From an uncultured Lachnospiraceae bacterium (lineage in GTDB: Bacteria; Bacillota; Clostridia; Lachnospirales; Lachnospiraceae): DNA of 64,000 nt. Location: positions 1 through 64,000 of the forward strand of contig CAJTMC010000008.1 in the NCBI GenBank assembly GCA_910577115.1, given 5' to 3'. Position 1 is the stretch's first letter. Every line of letters starts with the position of its first letter. Shown piece by piece: positions 10,178 through 19,365 of the stretch. The translations under genes and the position numbers were made by a program. Below the pieces are notes generated by a model that made no database searches, had not been told where the DNA came from, and saw only the letters and a list, made by a program, of their open reading frames with translations.

Positions 10178-11074
10178 TTATAGATATTTTTCATTTATTA
10201 ACTTTTGGCAAATTTTTTTTATAATATTTTTATTTATCTTCATAAAATGACAATCGTATTGTTGTTGTTGTGATATCCTCTCCAAAAATAATATGATTAA
10301 TCCAAATCGTAAATCAATGTCAATTTGTTCAGAACACCTATATTCATACACTATATTTACATTTTCATATATTGACAACCACTCATCTAACCATGTTTTT
10401 TTACAACCATGCATATACCTGACTTCTTCTAATATATAATATAATGCGTCTATTGCCTGAATATCATTGTTTCGAGAACAGTCAAAATCAATCAACACAG
10501 GCATATTGTCTTTACACATAATATTATCCCTATGAAAATCGCCATGAACAATCCCCACACGTATTATTGCTCCTTTTTGTTCTTGCAAAAATTTATAAAA
10601 CTTCTCACTAATTTTCCTTCCACCGTCGCAGCTTTTCAGTATTTTTAATCCATCCATAAGCAAAGGATAATCATTTACACTAAATACTGCTTCATGACCA
10701 ACTTCTTTTAATTTATTTAAAATATAGCAAGCTGCCTCTTCATTTTTAGCAGGAGGTCTTAATATTGGCATCATAATAGTAAGAGGAATCCTTTTTTGGA
10801 TTTTTAAAGGAGACATCAATGTTTGTTCATAAACAGAAAATAATTTTCTATTCCTCAAATCTTTTCTTATATTGTCACCATATAACTGAATTTTATATAA
10901 ATAATTACTTGTTAATACATTCACGCATCGATTCCTTATATTTAAGGAATTGATTGATTTCATATCAATATGTAATACCCTTGCAAAAATTCTTTTTGTA
11001 ATAACGTTATTACAAACGTTATGTATTCTTAACCAATTATCAATATTGCTCCATAAAATGCGCTTTCTTTCCAT
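10178..11074 (-). CDS. Aminoglycoside-phosphotransferase-like small-molecule kinase
   Basis: Residues 177-184 are HGDFHRDN, the catalytic loop of the APH/choline-kinase fold, followed by LIDFDCS (D198) as the metal-binding DFD motif. The N-terminal lobe is poorly conserved by eye, so the substrate cannot be named; choline, a sugar or an amino sugar are typical for relatives in surface-glycan loci. Its ATG overlaps the stop of the upstream gene (TAATG), which implies translational coupling with the putative propeller protein at 11074-12252. Confidence 0.72.
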   Translation of the reverse strand: MERKRILWSNIDNWLRIHNVCNNVITKRIFARVLHIDMKSINSLNIRNRCVNVLTSNYLYKIQLYGDNIRKDLRNRKLFSVYEQTLMSPLKIQKRIPLTIMMPILRPPAKNEEAACYILNKLKEVGHEAVFSVNDYPLLMDGLKILKSCDGGRKISEKFYKFLQEQKGAIIRVGIVHGDFHRDNIMCKDNMPVLIDFDCSRNNDIQAIDALYYILEEVRYMHGCKKTWLDEWLSIYENVNIVYEYRCSEQIDIDLRFGLIILFLERISQQQQYDCHFMKINKNIIKKICQKLINEKYL

Positions 11075-12252
11075 TACATCTCCATTTTTATTAAAGTATT
11101 ATAAACTACTTTGCCAATATTTTTTTTATCATCATATTTGAATTTACTTTGGCTTATGATACTTTCAATTTCTTCTAAAAGTGATGGCGAGAATTTTCCT
11201 AAAATATGTCCTTCATAGAAGCAATTATCAGAAAAACATTTCCCTAGATATTCCTCTGTTAATGAAAATCTATCATCAGACTTTGTTACTTGCTTTCCAC
11301 GAACTGTTATATACTTTCCTTCGTAGAAAGAAAATAGTATTAATTTATCATCTTCAATCATCTGTATATCATAATAGTAATAAAAACTCGCATTATTACT
11401 ACTTTTATCCTGCACATATTTATTCATCTTTATTGTAAAGAATTCATTATTTGTATAGTCGAATGTCTTGATATCCTTTTTAAATACATTGATAAAGTAT
11501 ATATATTTTTTTGTTACATAAATATTATGGGCATTATATTCTAAGCTCTTAATATATTGATTCAAATCAACGATTTGTACTATCTTATCATTTACATAAT
11601 CCCATTTGTATACTCTATTTCTATCTGTAATAATCCAAATACTTTTATCAAATCCATTAACACAACATATTTTCTCGTCTGAAGGGATATCTAAACTTTT
11701 CACCTGAAATTGATCTGTATCCATGTTCAAAAGAATAGCGTAACTTCTATTACTCATAAACATGTAAATATTATTATTATCCGTATAAATAGTTTCAATT
11801 ATTAAGTTACTCTTAACTTGCTCTGAATAACTTTTTTTAAGAGTATTCCACTCTTCCAATTTTTTGATGTCACCTTGAGTCACACTATATTTTATGAAAA
11901 ATGAAGCTGAAAATGGTATAAAGTATACACAGTCTTTATATTTTACAGATTTAAGATATTGATTTACCCCACCTTTGAAATCAGGTAATATTATGTTAGA
12001 AAATTTCTTTTCTTCAAGATCATAAATTGCTATTCTTTTTGCATAACAAGGTGTAAATATCAATTTATTTTCAACTCGTTTTATATCTGTATATGCTCTA
12101 AATTGCGTTTTTTCTTCGTTTGGAAAAAAACCAATAAAATCCAGTTCATCAGTCAATAAATTTTTTTTAAATAAGCCATTTGTGTTTCCTGCTACAAACC
12201 AGTATTCTTTCTCAATTTGAATACCGCACTGAATAATCACTTTTCCTTCCAT
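11074..12252 (-). CDS. Unknown protein, probable beta-propeller
   Basis: Function not recognised. The protein is built of repeating segments of about 45-50 residues with alternating beta strands and aromatic positions (YWFVAGNTNGLFKK, YFIPFSASFFIKYS, IYMFMSNRSYAILLN, IWIITDRNRVYKW, IYFINVFKKDIKTF, LILFSFYEGKYI), which suggests a six- or seven-bladed propeller. No signal peptide or membrane segment is seen. The ATG four codons in was chosen, because GAGGAG precedes it. Translationally coupled to the kinase-like gene downstream, so the two probably act together; the base composition is as AT-rich as its neighbours. Confidence 0.6.
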   Translation of the reverse strand: MEGKVIIQCGIQIEKEYWFVAGNTNGLFKKNLLTDELDFIGFFPNEEKTQFRAYTDIKRVENKLIFTPCYAKRIAIYDLEEKKFSNIILPDFKGGVNQYLKSVKYKDCVYFIPFSASFFIKYSVTQGDIKKLEEWNTLKKSYSEQVKSNLIIETIYTDNNNIYMFMSNRSYAILLNMDTDQFQVKSLDIPSDEKICCVNGFDKSIWIITDRNRVYKWDYVNDKIVQIVDLNQYIKSLEYNAHNIYVTKKYIYFINVFKKDIKTFDYTNNEFFTIKMNKYVQDKSSNNASFYYYYDIQMIEDDKLILFSFYEGKYITVRGKQVTKSDDRFSLTEEYLGKCFSDNCFYEGHILGKFSPSLLEEIESIISQSKFKYDDKKNIGKVVYNTLIKMEM

Positions 12253-12266
12253 TTTTCTCCTCATCT

Positions 12267-13206
12267 TTAATCACTATCTCTAAAATAATCCGTCTCTCCG
12301 TTCAATAATCTCAAAATGTCTATTGATTCTCGTGTACATCTTTGGTCTCTAAGATAATCCTCTATTTTGAATGAAACAACTCGCTGTTTTAAATAATTCC
12401 ATCTTACCCATCGATTGTAAAATCCCGGATTAATATACCCCCCCCCCCGCATCGCAAAAACTTGGAAACAAGCAGATTTTTTTATATATTAAATCATCAA
12501 ACACTCTCTTGCATAATTTCCAATTATCGGTTTTATCAAAACCAAATTTTACAAAAATATTGTTAAAATTTATTCTCTTCTTTCGTCTCTCCCACTGCTC
12601 ATTAGCTTCTCTGAAATTAATATTATGTATTAATTCCATATACACTTTTTTGTCTCCTTCGCCCAGCATTCCCACGGGATATTCACCCGTTTCAAAATTT
12701 CCTTCTCGCATGCATTTCAATTGCTGTTTAAGATAATATGGCAAATCTGAAATAAATTTTGCATACTCTTCTTTTTTCCATGCAATATTTATTGTTGGCG
12801 AGCTAAAAGGCAGTGAAAGGGCATGGTAAACCTCTCCTCCCCAACAATCATCACTAATTATGCTCACCGGATTTTCAATCAAGCTTATATACCTGCCAAA
12901 GTCAAACCTTGCATACGAAAAAACGTTTCCATTCAAAATCTTATATCTTTCAATTCCCAAGTTTTGAATTTCAAGGCATATTTCATTGAAAAACAACTTA
13001 CTACAAACAATTATATAGTCAAACTGCATGTCTAAAAGTTCTGATGAAGCAATTAGTGGAGTACCATCTATAAACTTTGCAAACATATTCTCTTTCTTTG
13101 TAACAGCGCCTACAATACGTATATTCCCTTTATACTCTTCAAAACGAATAGAATTATAAAGTCTATCATAATCATTTCCCGTTCCCCATATAATGCATGT
13201 TCTCAT
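12267..13206 (-). CDS. DUF1919 glycan-locus protein, reading frame broken at a G11 tract
   Basis: Residues 1-100 are the recurring GxG module (CIIWGTGNDYDRL). From about residue 115 the protein matches DUF1919, a family of unknown biochemical role found in capsule loci (SIISDDCWGGEVYHALSLPF, then SPTINI, PVGMLGEGDK and NEQWERRKKRIN). The frame from 13206 ends at 12430 just after a run of eleven G on the coding strand, giving a 258-residue product ending AGGGVY. The frame that restarts in the tract at 12452 continues YINPGFYNRW to 12267 for about 55 more residues. One G fewer would join both parts into roughly 312 residues. The gene is therefore probably phase-variable and OFF here. Confidence 0.78.
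12438..12448 (-). repeat. Homopolymeric G11 tract (candidate phase-variation switch)
   Basis: Eleven C on the plus strand, eleven G in the coding sense, lying exactly where the two halves of the DUF1919 gene change frame. In this AT-rich stretch long G/C runs are otherwise rare; only one comparable tract was noticed (18181-18189). Slipped-strand mispairing by one unit would switch between a 258- and a roughly 312-residue product. Confidence 0.8.
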
Positions 13207-13250
13207 ATAATTTTTTAATCTCCATTCGCCAAAACAGTCTCCAATTTTAA

Positions 13251-14033
13251 TTAAAAGTTCTTATAAAATTCATAGTATACATCTTCTTTACGATCCATCT
13301 TTACCGGAAAAAAATCTCTAATTTCTTGGACATTATCATTTAAGTCATACTCCAATATGCCTTCCTCATTTGCTAGCTCTAATAGAATATTTCCATCAGG
13401 GTCTATAATGCAGCTATCACCTGAATAACTTAGTTTATTAATTTCTCCTACACAATTAATTGCAATAATATACACTTGATTTTCAATTGCTCTTGCTCTC
13501 AACAAGCATTTCCAATGCTCAGCTCTTGAAGCTGGCCAATTAGCAGGAACTAAAATAACACTTGCCCTTTTAGATGCTATTTGAAAAATTTCCGGAAATC
13601 GTAAATCATAACAAATAAAAGTTGAAAAAATTATATTATCTAACTCAAAAAATTTTATTTCCTTTCCGCTCTGAAACTTTTTGTCTTCTCCTGCGTAAGA
13701 AAATGGATGAATTTTAACATAGTCTGAAAGTACATCCCCTTGTTTACCGACAATAGTATAATGATTTTCTGAGATTTCCCCACAATCCTTGACCCAACCA
13801 AATCCTATTGCTATATTATATTTTTTTGCATAAACTGTTAGCTTTTTGAGAGTTTTATGATCATTCTCTTTTGTTAAATCTGTTCGCATAGAAAAACCGG
13901 TAAAACTCATTTCTGGCAGTAGAAACAAATCAATATTTTGCTTACTTACTACTTTTAATTTTTTTTCTATATTTAGGAAATTTGCTTCTTTATTCTCCCA
14001 TATAATATTCATTTGAAACAAAGCTACTTTCAT
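13251..14033 (-). CDS. Carbon-nitrogen hydrolase (nitrilase superfamily, omega-amidase-like)
   Basis: Cytoplasmic amidase of the nitrilase fold. The catalytic triad is visible as Glu in LLPEMSF (E41), Lys in YVKIHPFSY (K107) and Cys in FICYDLRFPE (C141), numbered from the ATG chosen here. The FICYDLRFPE motif is typical of NIT2/YafV-type omega-amidases. The second codon of the longest frame was taken as start, with GGGG seven bases upstream. Its place in a glycan locus is unusual; it could recycle an amide product or remove or add an N-linked group on the sugar (inference). Confidence 0.82.
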   Translation of the reverse strand: MKVALFQMNIIWENKEANFLNIEKKLKVVSKQNIDLFLLPEMSFTGFSMRTDLTKENDHKTLKKLTVYAKKYNIAIGFGWVKDCGEISENHYTIVGKQGDVLSDYVKIHPFSYAGEDKKFQSGKEIKFFELDNIIFSTFICYDLRFPEIFQIASKRASVILVPANWPASRAEHWKCLLRARAIENQVYIIAINCVGEINKLSYSGDSCIIDPDGNILLELANEEGILEYDLNDNVQEIRDFFPVKMDRKEDVYYEFYKNF

Positions 14034-14105
14034 CAACTTACCCCAATTCAGAAACTAACAGATATTAAATGTTTTAAAAAACATCATTCCTCATACAATC
14101 TTTCA

Positions 14106-15674
14106 TTATTTTAAATCCGTTATAAGTTCCTTAACTTTTTTGTATAAAAAAATATCTTCATATGCTTTGTCGCGCATATTTTTAATTATTTTATTATATG
14201 CTTTGTCATAATCTATTCGCTTTCCATATCCTGCATATTCATATACCTCATTGTCTAAAATAGTCATATCTATATACTTTGCCCTGTTAAAAGCCCCCAT
14301 TACTGCCATCGCTTTTTGTACCTTTGCATTAGACAATTTTTTAATATGATTGCAATTCTGAAGCATTTCATAATATTGTGTTTTGGATTTTGGACACAAC
14401 GTAAATCCAAAATCAGCATAAAATGGTTTCCCTGTTACTATTACAGGTATTCCCATACATCCTGCCTCAATTCCAACAGTACCCTGACATGTAACCACTG
14501 CATCCGCAACTCCCTTTATGCTTGCAGCATTAAAGTCATCTGGTACAAAAAATATATTATTATAATTATCTATTTCAAGAATCTCACGAATCTTTTCTGT
14601 TTCTCCATACAAATATGCTGCTGGATGTACTTTAATATACCAATTTACATCTTTTACACATTTTATTATTTTTAATGTATCAGTTATCCAATCATAATAA
14701 TCCCTATACATAACCATCGCCGAAAGATGTGGTGCATCTGAAAACACATGCATGAATATAAAAACATTTTTATTATCATTATGGGCAAATTGCTCTCTTA
14801 ATTCCTCGCGTGTATATATTTTTTTATTGCCAAACGCATTTTTCGTATCAAATAAACCTTCATTTCCATATATTCTTTCATTAAGATATTGATTTCCCTC
14901 ATTCTGCAACTCTATATTGTCTATTTTTTTTAAATTTTTAATAATATTACTATTAAACCTTTTATGCCAGTACAGTTCCTGTGGCAAACTATATTTTGAA
15001 ACCTCTACATCGTTTACTGTAATCACTTCTCTATTCTGACAAAGAGCAGCTACAGCTAAAGTCCCATATTCTATATATTCATTGTGAGAAAGCAATACTA
15101 AATCCACATTATTTTTTTCTATCAATGTTTCATATTTAGCAGCATACATTAATGCATTAAATATATACTTTATATGTTTTACTTCTATTTTTTCTATTGT
15201 GTAACAATCTTTATTAGAATGTAAAATATTGTCATATACTAACTTACCGATATTTATTTTCTTATATTTAATATTTAATAAACCATTTACATTGCACTTA
15301 GTAAAAAAACGAATCATTTCTACTAATATTAGAAACTTTTTATTTGCATTAGGACTCACTTCATTTAAATATACAAATTCATCTATCCCAAAACTTTCAA
15401 ACATTTTTCTATTGTTATCCTTGTCTTTTTTCAAAATAACAACAGGTTTTATATTCATGACTTGTTCTATTGCTTTCGCTGCAACGCCCAATCTAAATAA
15501 ATGTGTCGGCATTCCTCCTAATAGTCCTTCAACCAAAAAAGAACTTGACCGCTCGCATTTATATGAATTTTTCCAATACTTTGTATTAAATAAATAAAAT
15601 CTTTTTTTATATGGCTCTAAAGAGTAATGTTTATTTTGTAAATCCTCTTTTGATTTAAATAATTTCCATTTCAT
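14106..15674 (-). CDS. Putative capsule-type glycosyltransferase (GT-B-like)
   Basis: Large soluble protein not assignable to a named family from sequence alone. The last third resembles capsule polysaccharide transferases: NVFIFMHVFSDAPH, WYIKVHPAAYLYGE, then VADAVVTCQGTVGIEAGCMG (exactly the donor-site-like loop) and IPVIVTGKPFYADFGF. These fit the HP-x-E and G(T/S)xGIE patterns of KpsC/KpsS-like or CDP-glycerol transferase folds. It follows HisF2 by ten bases in the same operon, so it probably transfers the nonulosonate or another sugar of this locus. Confidence 0.6.
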   Translation of the reverse strand: MKWKLFKSKEDLQNKHYSLEPYKKRFYLFNTKYWKNSYKCERSSSFLVEGLLGGMPTHLFRLGVAAKAIEQVMNIKPVVILKKDKDNNRKMFESFGIDEFVYLNEVSPNANKKFLILVEMIRFFTKCNVNGLLNIKYKKINIGKLVYDNILHSNKDCYTIEKIEVKHIKYIFNALMYAAKYETLIEKNNVDLVLLSHNEYIEYGTLAVAALCQNREVITVNDVEVSKYSLPQELYWHKRFNSNIIKNLKKIDNIELQNEGNQYLNERIYGNEGLFDTKNAFGNKKIYTREELREQFAHNDNKNVFIFMHVFSDAPHLSAMVMYRDYYDWITDTLKIIKCVKDVNWYIKVHPAAYLYGETEKIREILEIDNYNNIFFVPDDFNAASIKGVADAVVTCQGTVGIEAGCMGIPVIVTGKPFYADFGFTLCPKSKTQYYEMLQNCNHIKKLSNAKVQKAMAVMGAFNRAKYIDMTILDNEVYEYAGYGKRIDYDKAYNKIIKNMRDKAYEDIFLYKKVKELITDLK

Positions 15675-15683
15675 AACATAATT

Positions 15684-16481
15684 TCAACCTTTTTTACATT
15701 TAAAATAGTCAACATCCCACTTTGCTAACTTTACTTCATTGTTTCTAACAAACTCTCTTGCTTCCTGCAAACCATCACACATAAAATTAAATAAATCTGA
15801 TGTTGCAGCAGCACTGACTTTACATTCCTGAAACACCTTGACAAACTGTATAAACTGACCGCATCCTCCGTTTGCAATTACCGGTGTAGATACTCGTTTT
15901 GATACATTTATAAGGTTTTCATAATCATACCCTTCTCCTGTTCCATCATCATATATTGATGTAAGCAACAGTTCTCCCGCCCCTATATCTTCTACATGCG
16001 TTATTGCCTCTTCCAAACTCATTGCTAATCTACATTGTCCACTTTTTATATAGACCGGACTATTATCTTCATTTCGATTGTAATCAATTGATGCTATAAT
16101 GCTTTGCCTTCCATATACCTTTATCAACTCTTTAATTAATCTCGTATTATTGAAATATGTTGTATTCAATACTATCTTATCCGCACCTGCTGAAAATATC
16201 TTTTTTGCATCTTCAATACTTTTAATTCCTCCCCCTGCTGCAATAGGCATGAAATATTGTTTAGATATTTCCCTTAAACATTTACAAAAATCTGCTACAT
16301 TTTTGTTATCCTTTGAAACATTTAATACCACAAGCTCATCAATGGCATATGCTATTGAATCATAATCATAATTTGCTTTAAGCCATTCCATATTACCAAC
16401 AGTTTGAAGTTTAAAATTTCTACTCTGCATAAATTTCCCATTATCATATAATAATACAAAAATCAGCCTTTTCTTTAGCAT
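15684..16481 (-). CDS. HisF2-type cyclase subunit for sugar amidination
   Basis: Homologue of imidazole-glycerol-phosphate synthase subunit HisF, but of the glycan-locus type (WbpI/WbuZ/HisF2). It opens RLIFVLLYDNGKF, so the catalytic Asp of true HisF (CLDVKDG) is missing, as in glycan-locus paralogues, while the second catalytic region is kept (ASIDYNRN). Phosphate-binding glycines appear in AAGGGI and IANGGCG. With the adjacent HisH2 it is expected to supply ammonia to the N-acetyl-sugar amidotransferase at 19366-20487. The start was set at the ATG preceded by GCGAGG; the HisH2 stop lies just upstream. Confidence 0.85.
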   Translation of the reverse strand: MLKKRLIFVLLYDNGKFMQSRNFKLQTVGNMEWLKANYDYDSIAYAIDELVVLNVSKDNKNVADFCKCLREISKQYFMPIAAGGGIKSIEDAKKIFSAGADKIVLNTTYFNNTRLIKELIKVYGRQSIIASIDYNRNEDNSPVYIKSGQCRLAMSLEEAITHVEDIGAGELLLTSIYDDGTGEGYDYENLINVSKRVSTPVIANGGCGQFIQFVKVFQECKVSAAATSDLFNFMCDGLQEAREFVRNNEVKLAKWDVDYFKCKKG

Positions 16482-16485
16482 GAAT

Positions 16486-17094
16486 CTATAACCTCGCAAA
16501 ATTACTTAATAGCTTTAAACCATTGCTTTGACTTTTTTCAGGATGAAACTGTACTCCCCATATATTGTCCTTTTCAAATGCGGACACAAACTCACTTCCG
16601 TACACTGTAATACCTGAAATATATCCATCTTTGTTTTTTTCTATTCTATAACTATGAACAAAGTAAAAATCCGATAAATCATTAATTCCAAAAAACATTT
16701 TCGAATTTTTGTTTACGATTTTAACATCATTAAATCCCATATGTGGTATACTTATATCTTCTTTTTCAATAAACTTTTCCACATTATAAGGTAAAAATCC
16801 AAATCCATTTGTATATCCATCTTCTCTACTGTCTTTTGCAAGTAACTGCATTCCTAAACATATACCTAATATTGGGCATTTCTGTTCTACTTTCTTTTGA
16901 ATACATTTAAGTATTCCAAGTCTATGAATGTTTTCCATTGCCATTTTATATGATCCTACTCCTGGCAAAACTAATTTATCAGCATTTTGTATATCTAAAT
17001 TATTCTGAGCAATTTTTACATTGTATCCTAAATATTCAAACGCATTCTTTACTGATGTCAAATTCCCCATCTCATAATTAACTATTGTAATCAT
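16486..17094 (-). CDS. HisH2-type glutamine amidotransferase
   Basis: Class I glutaminase subunit paralogous to HisH. The catalytic Cys is in LGICLGMQ (C79) and the His/Glu pair in GVQFHPEKS (H184, E186). No other histidine-biosynthesis gene is nearby, so it should serve sugar amidination together with HisF2, releasing ammonia from glutamine. Its ATG lies inside the end of the upstream CMP-sugar synthetase gene (17-base overlap), which points to coupled translation. Confidence 0.88.
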   Translation of the reverse strand: MITIVNYEMGNLTSVKNAFEYLGYNVKIAQNNLDIQNADKLVLPGVGSYKMAMENIHRLGILKCIQKKVEQKCPILGICLGMQLLAKDSREDGYTNGFGFLPYNVEKFIEKEDISIPHMGFNDVKIVNKNSKMFFGINDLSDFYFVHSYRIEKNKDGYISGITVYGSEFVSAFEKDNIWGVQFHPEKSQSNGLKLLSNFARL

Positions 17095-17809
17095 TTATAC
17101 ATTCCCTGCTTTTCATAATTGCTTCTATACATATAAAATCATATATATCATCTACTTCGTATGTCTGCCAACGTTCTATATAATAAGGCGCTATATTATC
17201 AGTATATACAGACATGTATTCCAACAAAACTTTTGTTTTAATCAAATATGCAACACCGTATGGAAAATATACTAAATCCAATTGCTGTCTTTGATATATG
17301 CCATCTTTCTTCTTACAATATGAAACTATATTCCCATTTTCACTAATCTTTTTTACAGACAAGGGATGTTCCATATGTACTTCACCTAATGATATTACAC
17401 CATCTCTCTGTGGATTATCACAAGCAAGCTTTATAATATTATCAATATCATCTTCTTTTCGAAGTGGTGATGTCGGTTCTAACAATATCACGTAATCATA
17501 TGTTTTCCCTTCAGATTCCAAATATTCAATTGTATATTTGATAACTTCTGCCGACGAAGTAGAGTCTTTTGCAAGTTCATCTGGTCTCAATTGCTCAACT
17601 TTTTTATTACACACTTTATCACATATTTCAGCAATCTCAGCACTATCAGTTGATATATAAATATTATCAATATATTTGCTTTCTTTTGCCCTTTTAATAG
17701 TCCAGTAAATCAAGGGTTTCCCATTCATTTCTTTAATATTTTTCTTGGGCAGTCCTTTTGATCCCCCTCTAGCTGGAATAATTGCTAATATTTTTTTTCC
17801 GTTATACAT
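17078..17809 (-). CDS. legF: CMP-nonulosonate cytidylyltransferase (LegF/NeuA-like)
   Basis: Activates a nonulosonic acid with CTP to give the CMP-sugar donor. It shows the NeuA signature IPARGGSKGLPKKNI near the N-terminus, ISTDSAEIA, and the LEPTSPLRKEDDID block. Length 243 is usual for bacterial CMP-NeuAc/CMP-legionaminate synthetases. Because the operon also has legB, a NeuB-type synthase and a NeuC-type epimerase, LegF is the likeliest identity; CMP-sialate or another nonulosonate cannot be excluded. GGAG precedes the start by ten bases. Confidence 0.85.
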   Translation of the reverse strand: MYNGKKILAIIPARGGSKGLPKKNIKEMNGKPLIYWTIKRAKESKYIDNIYISTDSAEIAEICDKVCNKKVEQLRPDELAKDSTSSAEVIKYTIEYLESEGKTYDYVILLEPTSPLRKEDDIDNIIKLACDNPQRDGVISLGEVHMEHPLSVKKISENGNIVSYCKKKDGIYQRQQLDLVYFPYGVAYLIKTKVLLEYMSVYTDNIAPYYIERWQTYEVDDIYDFICIEAIMKSRECINDYNS

Positions 17810-17838
17810 TTTATGTATTCTCCAAAGTTCTTAACCTT

Positions 17839-19287
17839 TTATTGTTTTTGCAACACTACAATTATTTCCGTTCCTATATTATTATTTAATAACAATTTTT
17901 TATTTTCTTCTTTTGTTAGCAATAGTTTTAGTACATCCGCTGTTGCTCTCAATTGAAATGATGGTGCCGTCCTACTCATATAATCGCACCACATATCTGA
18001 ATCGTCTAAAAAATCTGCACAGGCTTTATATGAAATGATTTTCCATTGTGGTTTAGAGTGAAAGAAATCTAGCAGCCACTTTTCACCAAAACATAAATAA
18101 TGAAAGGGAGGACATATTGCATAAAAATCATTCATTTTGCACAGAGGAGAGTCAAAGTTGGGTGTACTGAACACAAAATACCCCCCCCCGTATAATGCTG
18201 AATAAATATTATCAAGCATAAACTCAATCTTTTCATAAGGAACATGCTCTATTACTTCCCATGCTGTTATTAAATCATATTCATTTCTCCCTATTTCATC
18301 TTGTAAAAAATTCAGTGCTTTGGTCTGTATTCCCATATCTTCAAGTTCTTGGTTTTGTTTTATGGAAAAATCAGAATGAGTAATTTCCCAATCCGGAAAA
18401 GACATTTTTAAATATTTACTATAATTTCCCATTCCCCCACCTAAGTCTATGCAGCGAACTTTTTCAGGCAATTTATCAACAATAATCTCCAAATTGCATC
18501 TTGTCGATTTTGAATTATATGGATTATTGTGTGATATAACAAAATCTTGCTTATCCCACTTATCATAAATAAGATAACCCTTTTCGTTTTCTATATATGG
18601 TGATAATACTACTAAATTACATTTTATACATTTGTGATATAACGGTCTTGAGTTTGGAATATAGCCACAAAATGCCTGCGACATTCTCATAGGTAATGAA
18701 ATTAAATTGCCGCCGCAATGTGGACATACATCATAATATTTTATGTTTATATCCTCTCCAAAGGCTGCTAGTCTTTCAAAAATTTCCATTTTACAAAGTT
18801 TATTCATTAATGCATCAATACTCAATTCTGGCATATCTTCAATTAATTTATTCAGAATCAGAAACATTTTTAATCTTTTATATTTATACAAATTAAATTG
18901 ATTATTATATTTTTCCTGTGAAAAATAATATAATAATAATTCATCTCTAATTGAATCAACACTAGGTCCTAAAAGATATTCAAATTGAGTTCCCGGAACG
19001 GCACCTTCTACCACTATAACTTTTTCTTTTGTTTTTTCTAATGTTTCTTTTGCATACTTTAAAAGCTCAATATCAACAATTGGATTCATAATATCAATAA
19101 CTGCAATATAATCTGCTTTATTTGATAGCATTTTAATTTTTTCTATTAAAAGAGTACTTTTCGTAAAGTTAATTGATTTAGCATTAAAATAATTTAGCCT
19201 TCTTGTAATAAATTGTTTCACTTTAACTACGCTATTTTCAAAATTAAGTCGTTCATTTTCAATTATAATAAAATTTATATCGTGCAT
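17839..19287 (-). CDS. Three-part protein: unknown N-terminal domain, zinc ribbon, SAM methyltransferase
   Basis: Residues 1-190 are of unknown fold. Two CPHCGG/CIKC pairs at about 198-228 look like a zinc ribbon. The C-terminal half is a class I SAM-dependent methyltransferase: CIDLGGGMGNYSKYL (motif I), EVIEHVPYEKIE and GGGYFVFSTPNF. The three glycines 367-369 are encoded by nine consecutive G, in frame here. The architecture resembles C-methyltransferases for deoxysugars, which also carry an N-terminal zinc-binding domain. Its place beside legF suggests modification of the nonulosonate or its precursor (inference). Confidence 0.72.
   Translation of the reverse strand: MHDINFIIIENERLNFENSVVKVKQFITRRLNYFNAKSINFTKSTLLIEKIKMLSNKADYIAVIDIMNPIVDIELLKYAKETLEKTKEKVIVVEGAVPGTQFEYLLGPSVDSIRDELLLYYFSQEKYNNQFNLYKYKRLKMFLILNKLIEDMPELSIDALMNKLCKMEIFERLAAFGEDINIKYYDVCPHCGGNLISLPMRMSQAFCGYIPNSRPLYHKCIKCNLVVLSPYIENEKGYLIYDKWDKQDFVISHNNPYNSKSTRCNLEIIVDKLPEKVRCIDLGGGMGNYSKYLKMSFPDWEITHSDFSIKQNQELEDMGIQTKALNFLQDEIGRNEYDLITAWEVIEHVPYEKIEFMLDNIYSALYGGGYFVFSTPNFDSPLCKMNDFYAICPPFHYLCFGEKWLLDFFHSKPQWKIISYKACADFLDDSDMWCDYMSRTAPSFQLRATADVLKLLLTKEENKKLLLNNNIGTEIIVVLQKQ
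18181..18189 (-). repeat. Homopolymeric G9 tract inside a methyltransferase gene
   Basis: Nine C on the plus strand encode Gly-Gly-Gly in the methyltransferase domain of the 17839-19287 gene. The frame is open in this copy. Any gain or loss not divisible by three would truncate the catalytic domain. Confidence 0.65.
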
Positions 19288-19365
19288 TTATCTCCTTTTG
19301 TATTTCCCATTCCTAGTTTCAACATAAAAACTAATATTTTTAGTTATATATATCTATTTTGGTAT

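Noticed and set aside
15684..17094. Histidine biosynthesis genes hisF and hisH
   Set aside because: No other his gene is near, the key HisF Asp is replaced, and the pair sits with an N-acetyl-sugar amidotransferase, so the glycan-locus paralogues fit better.
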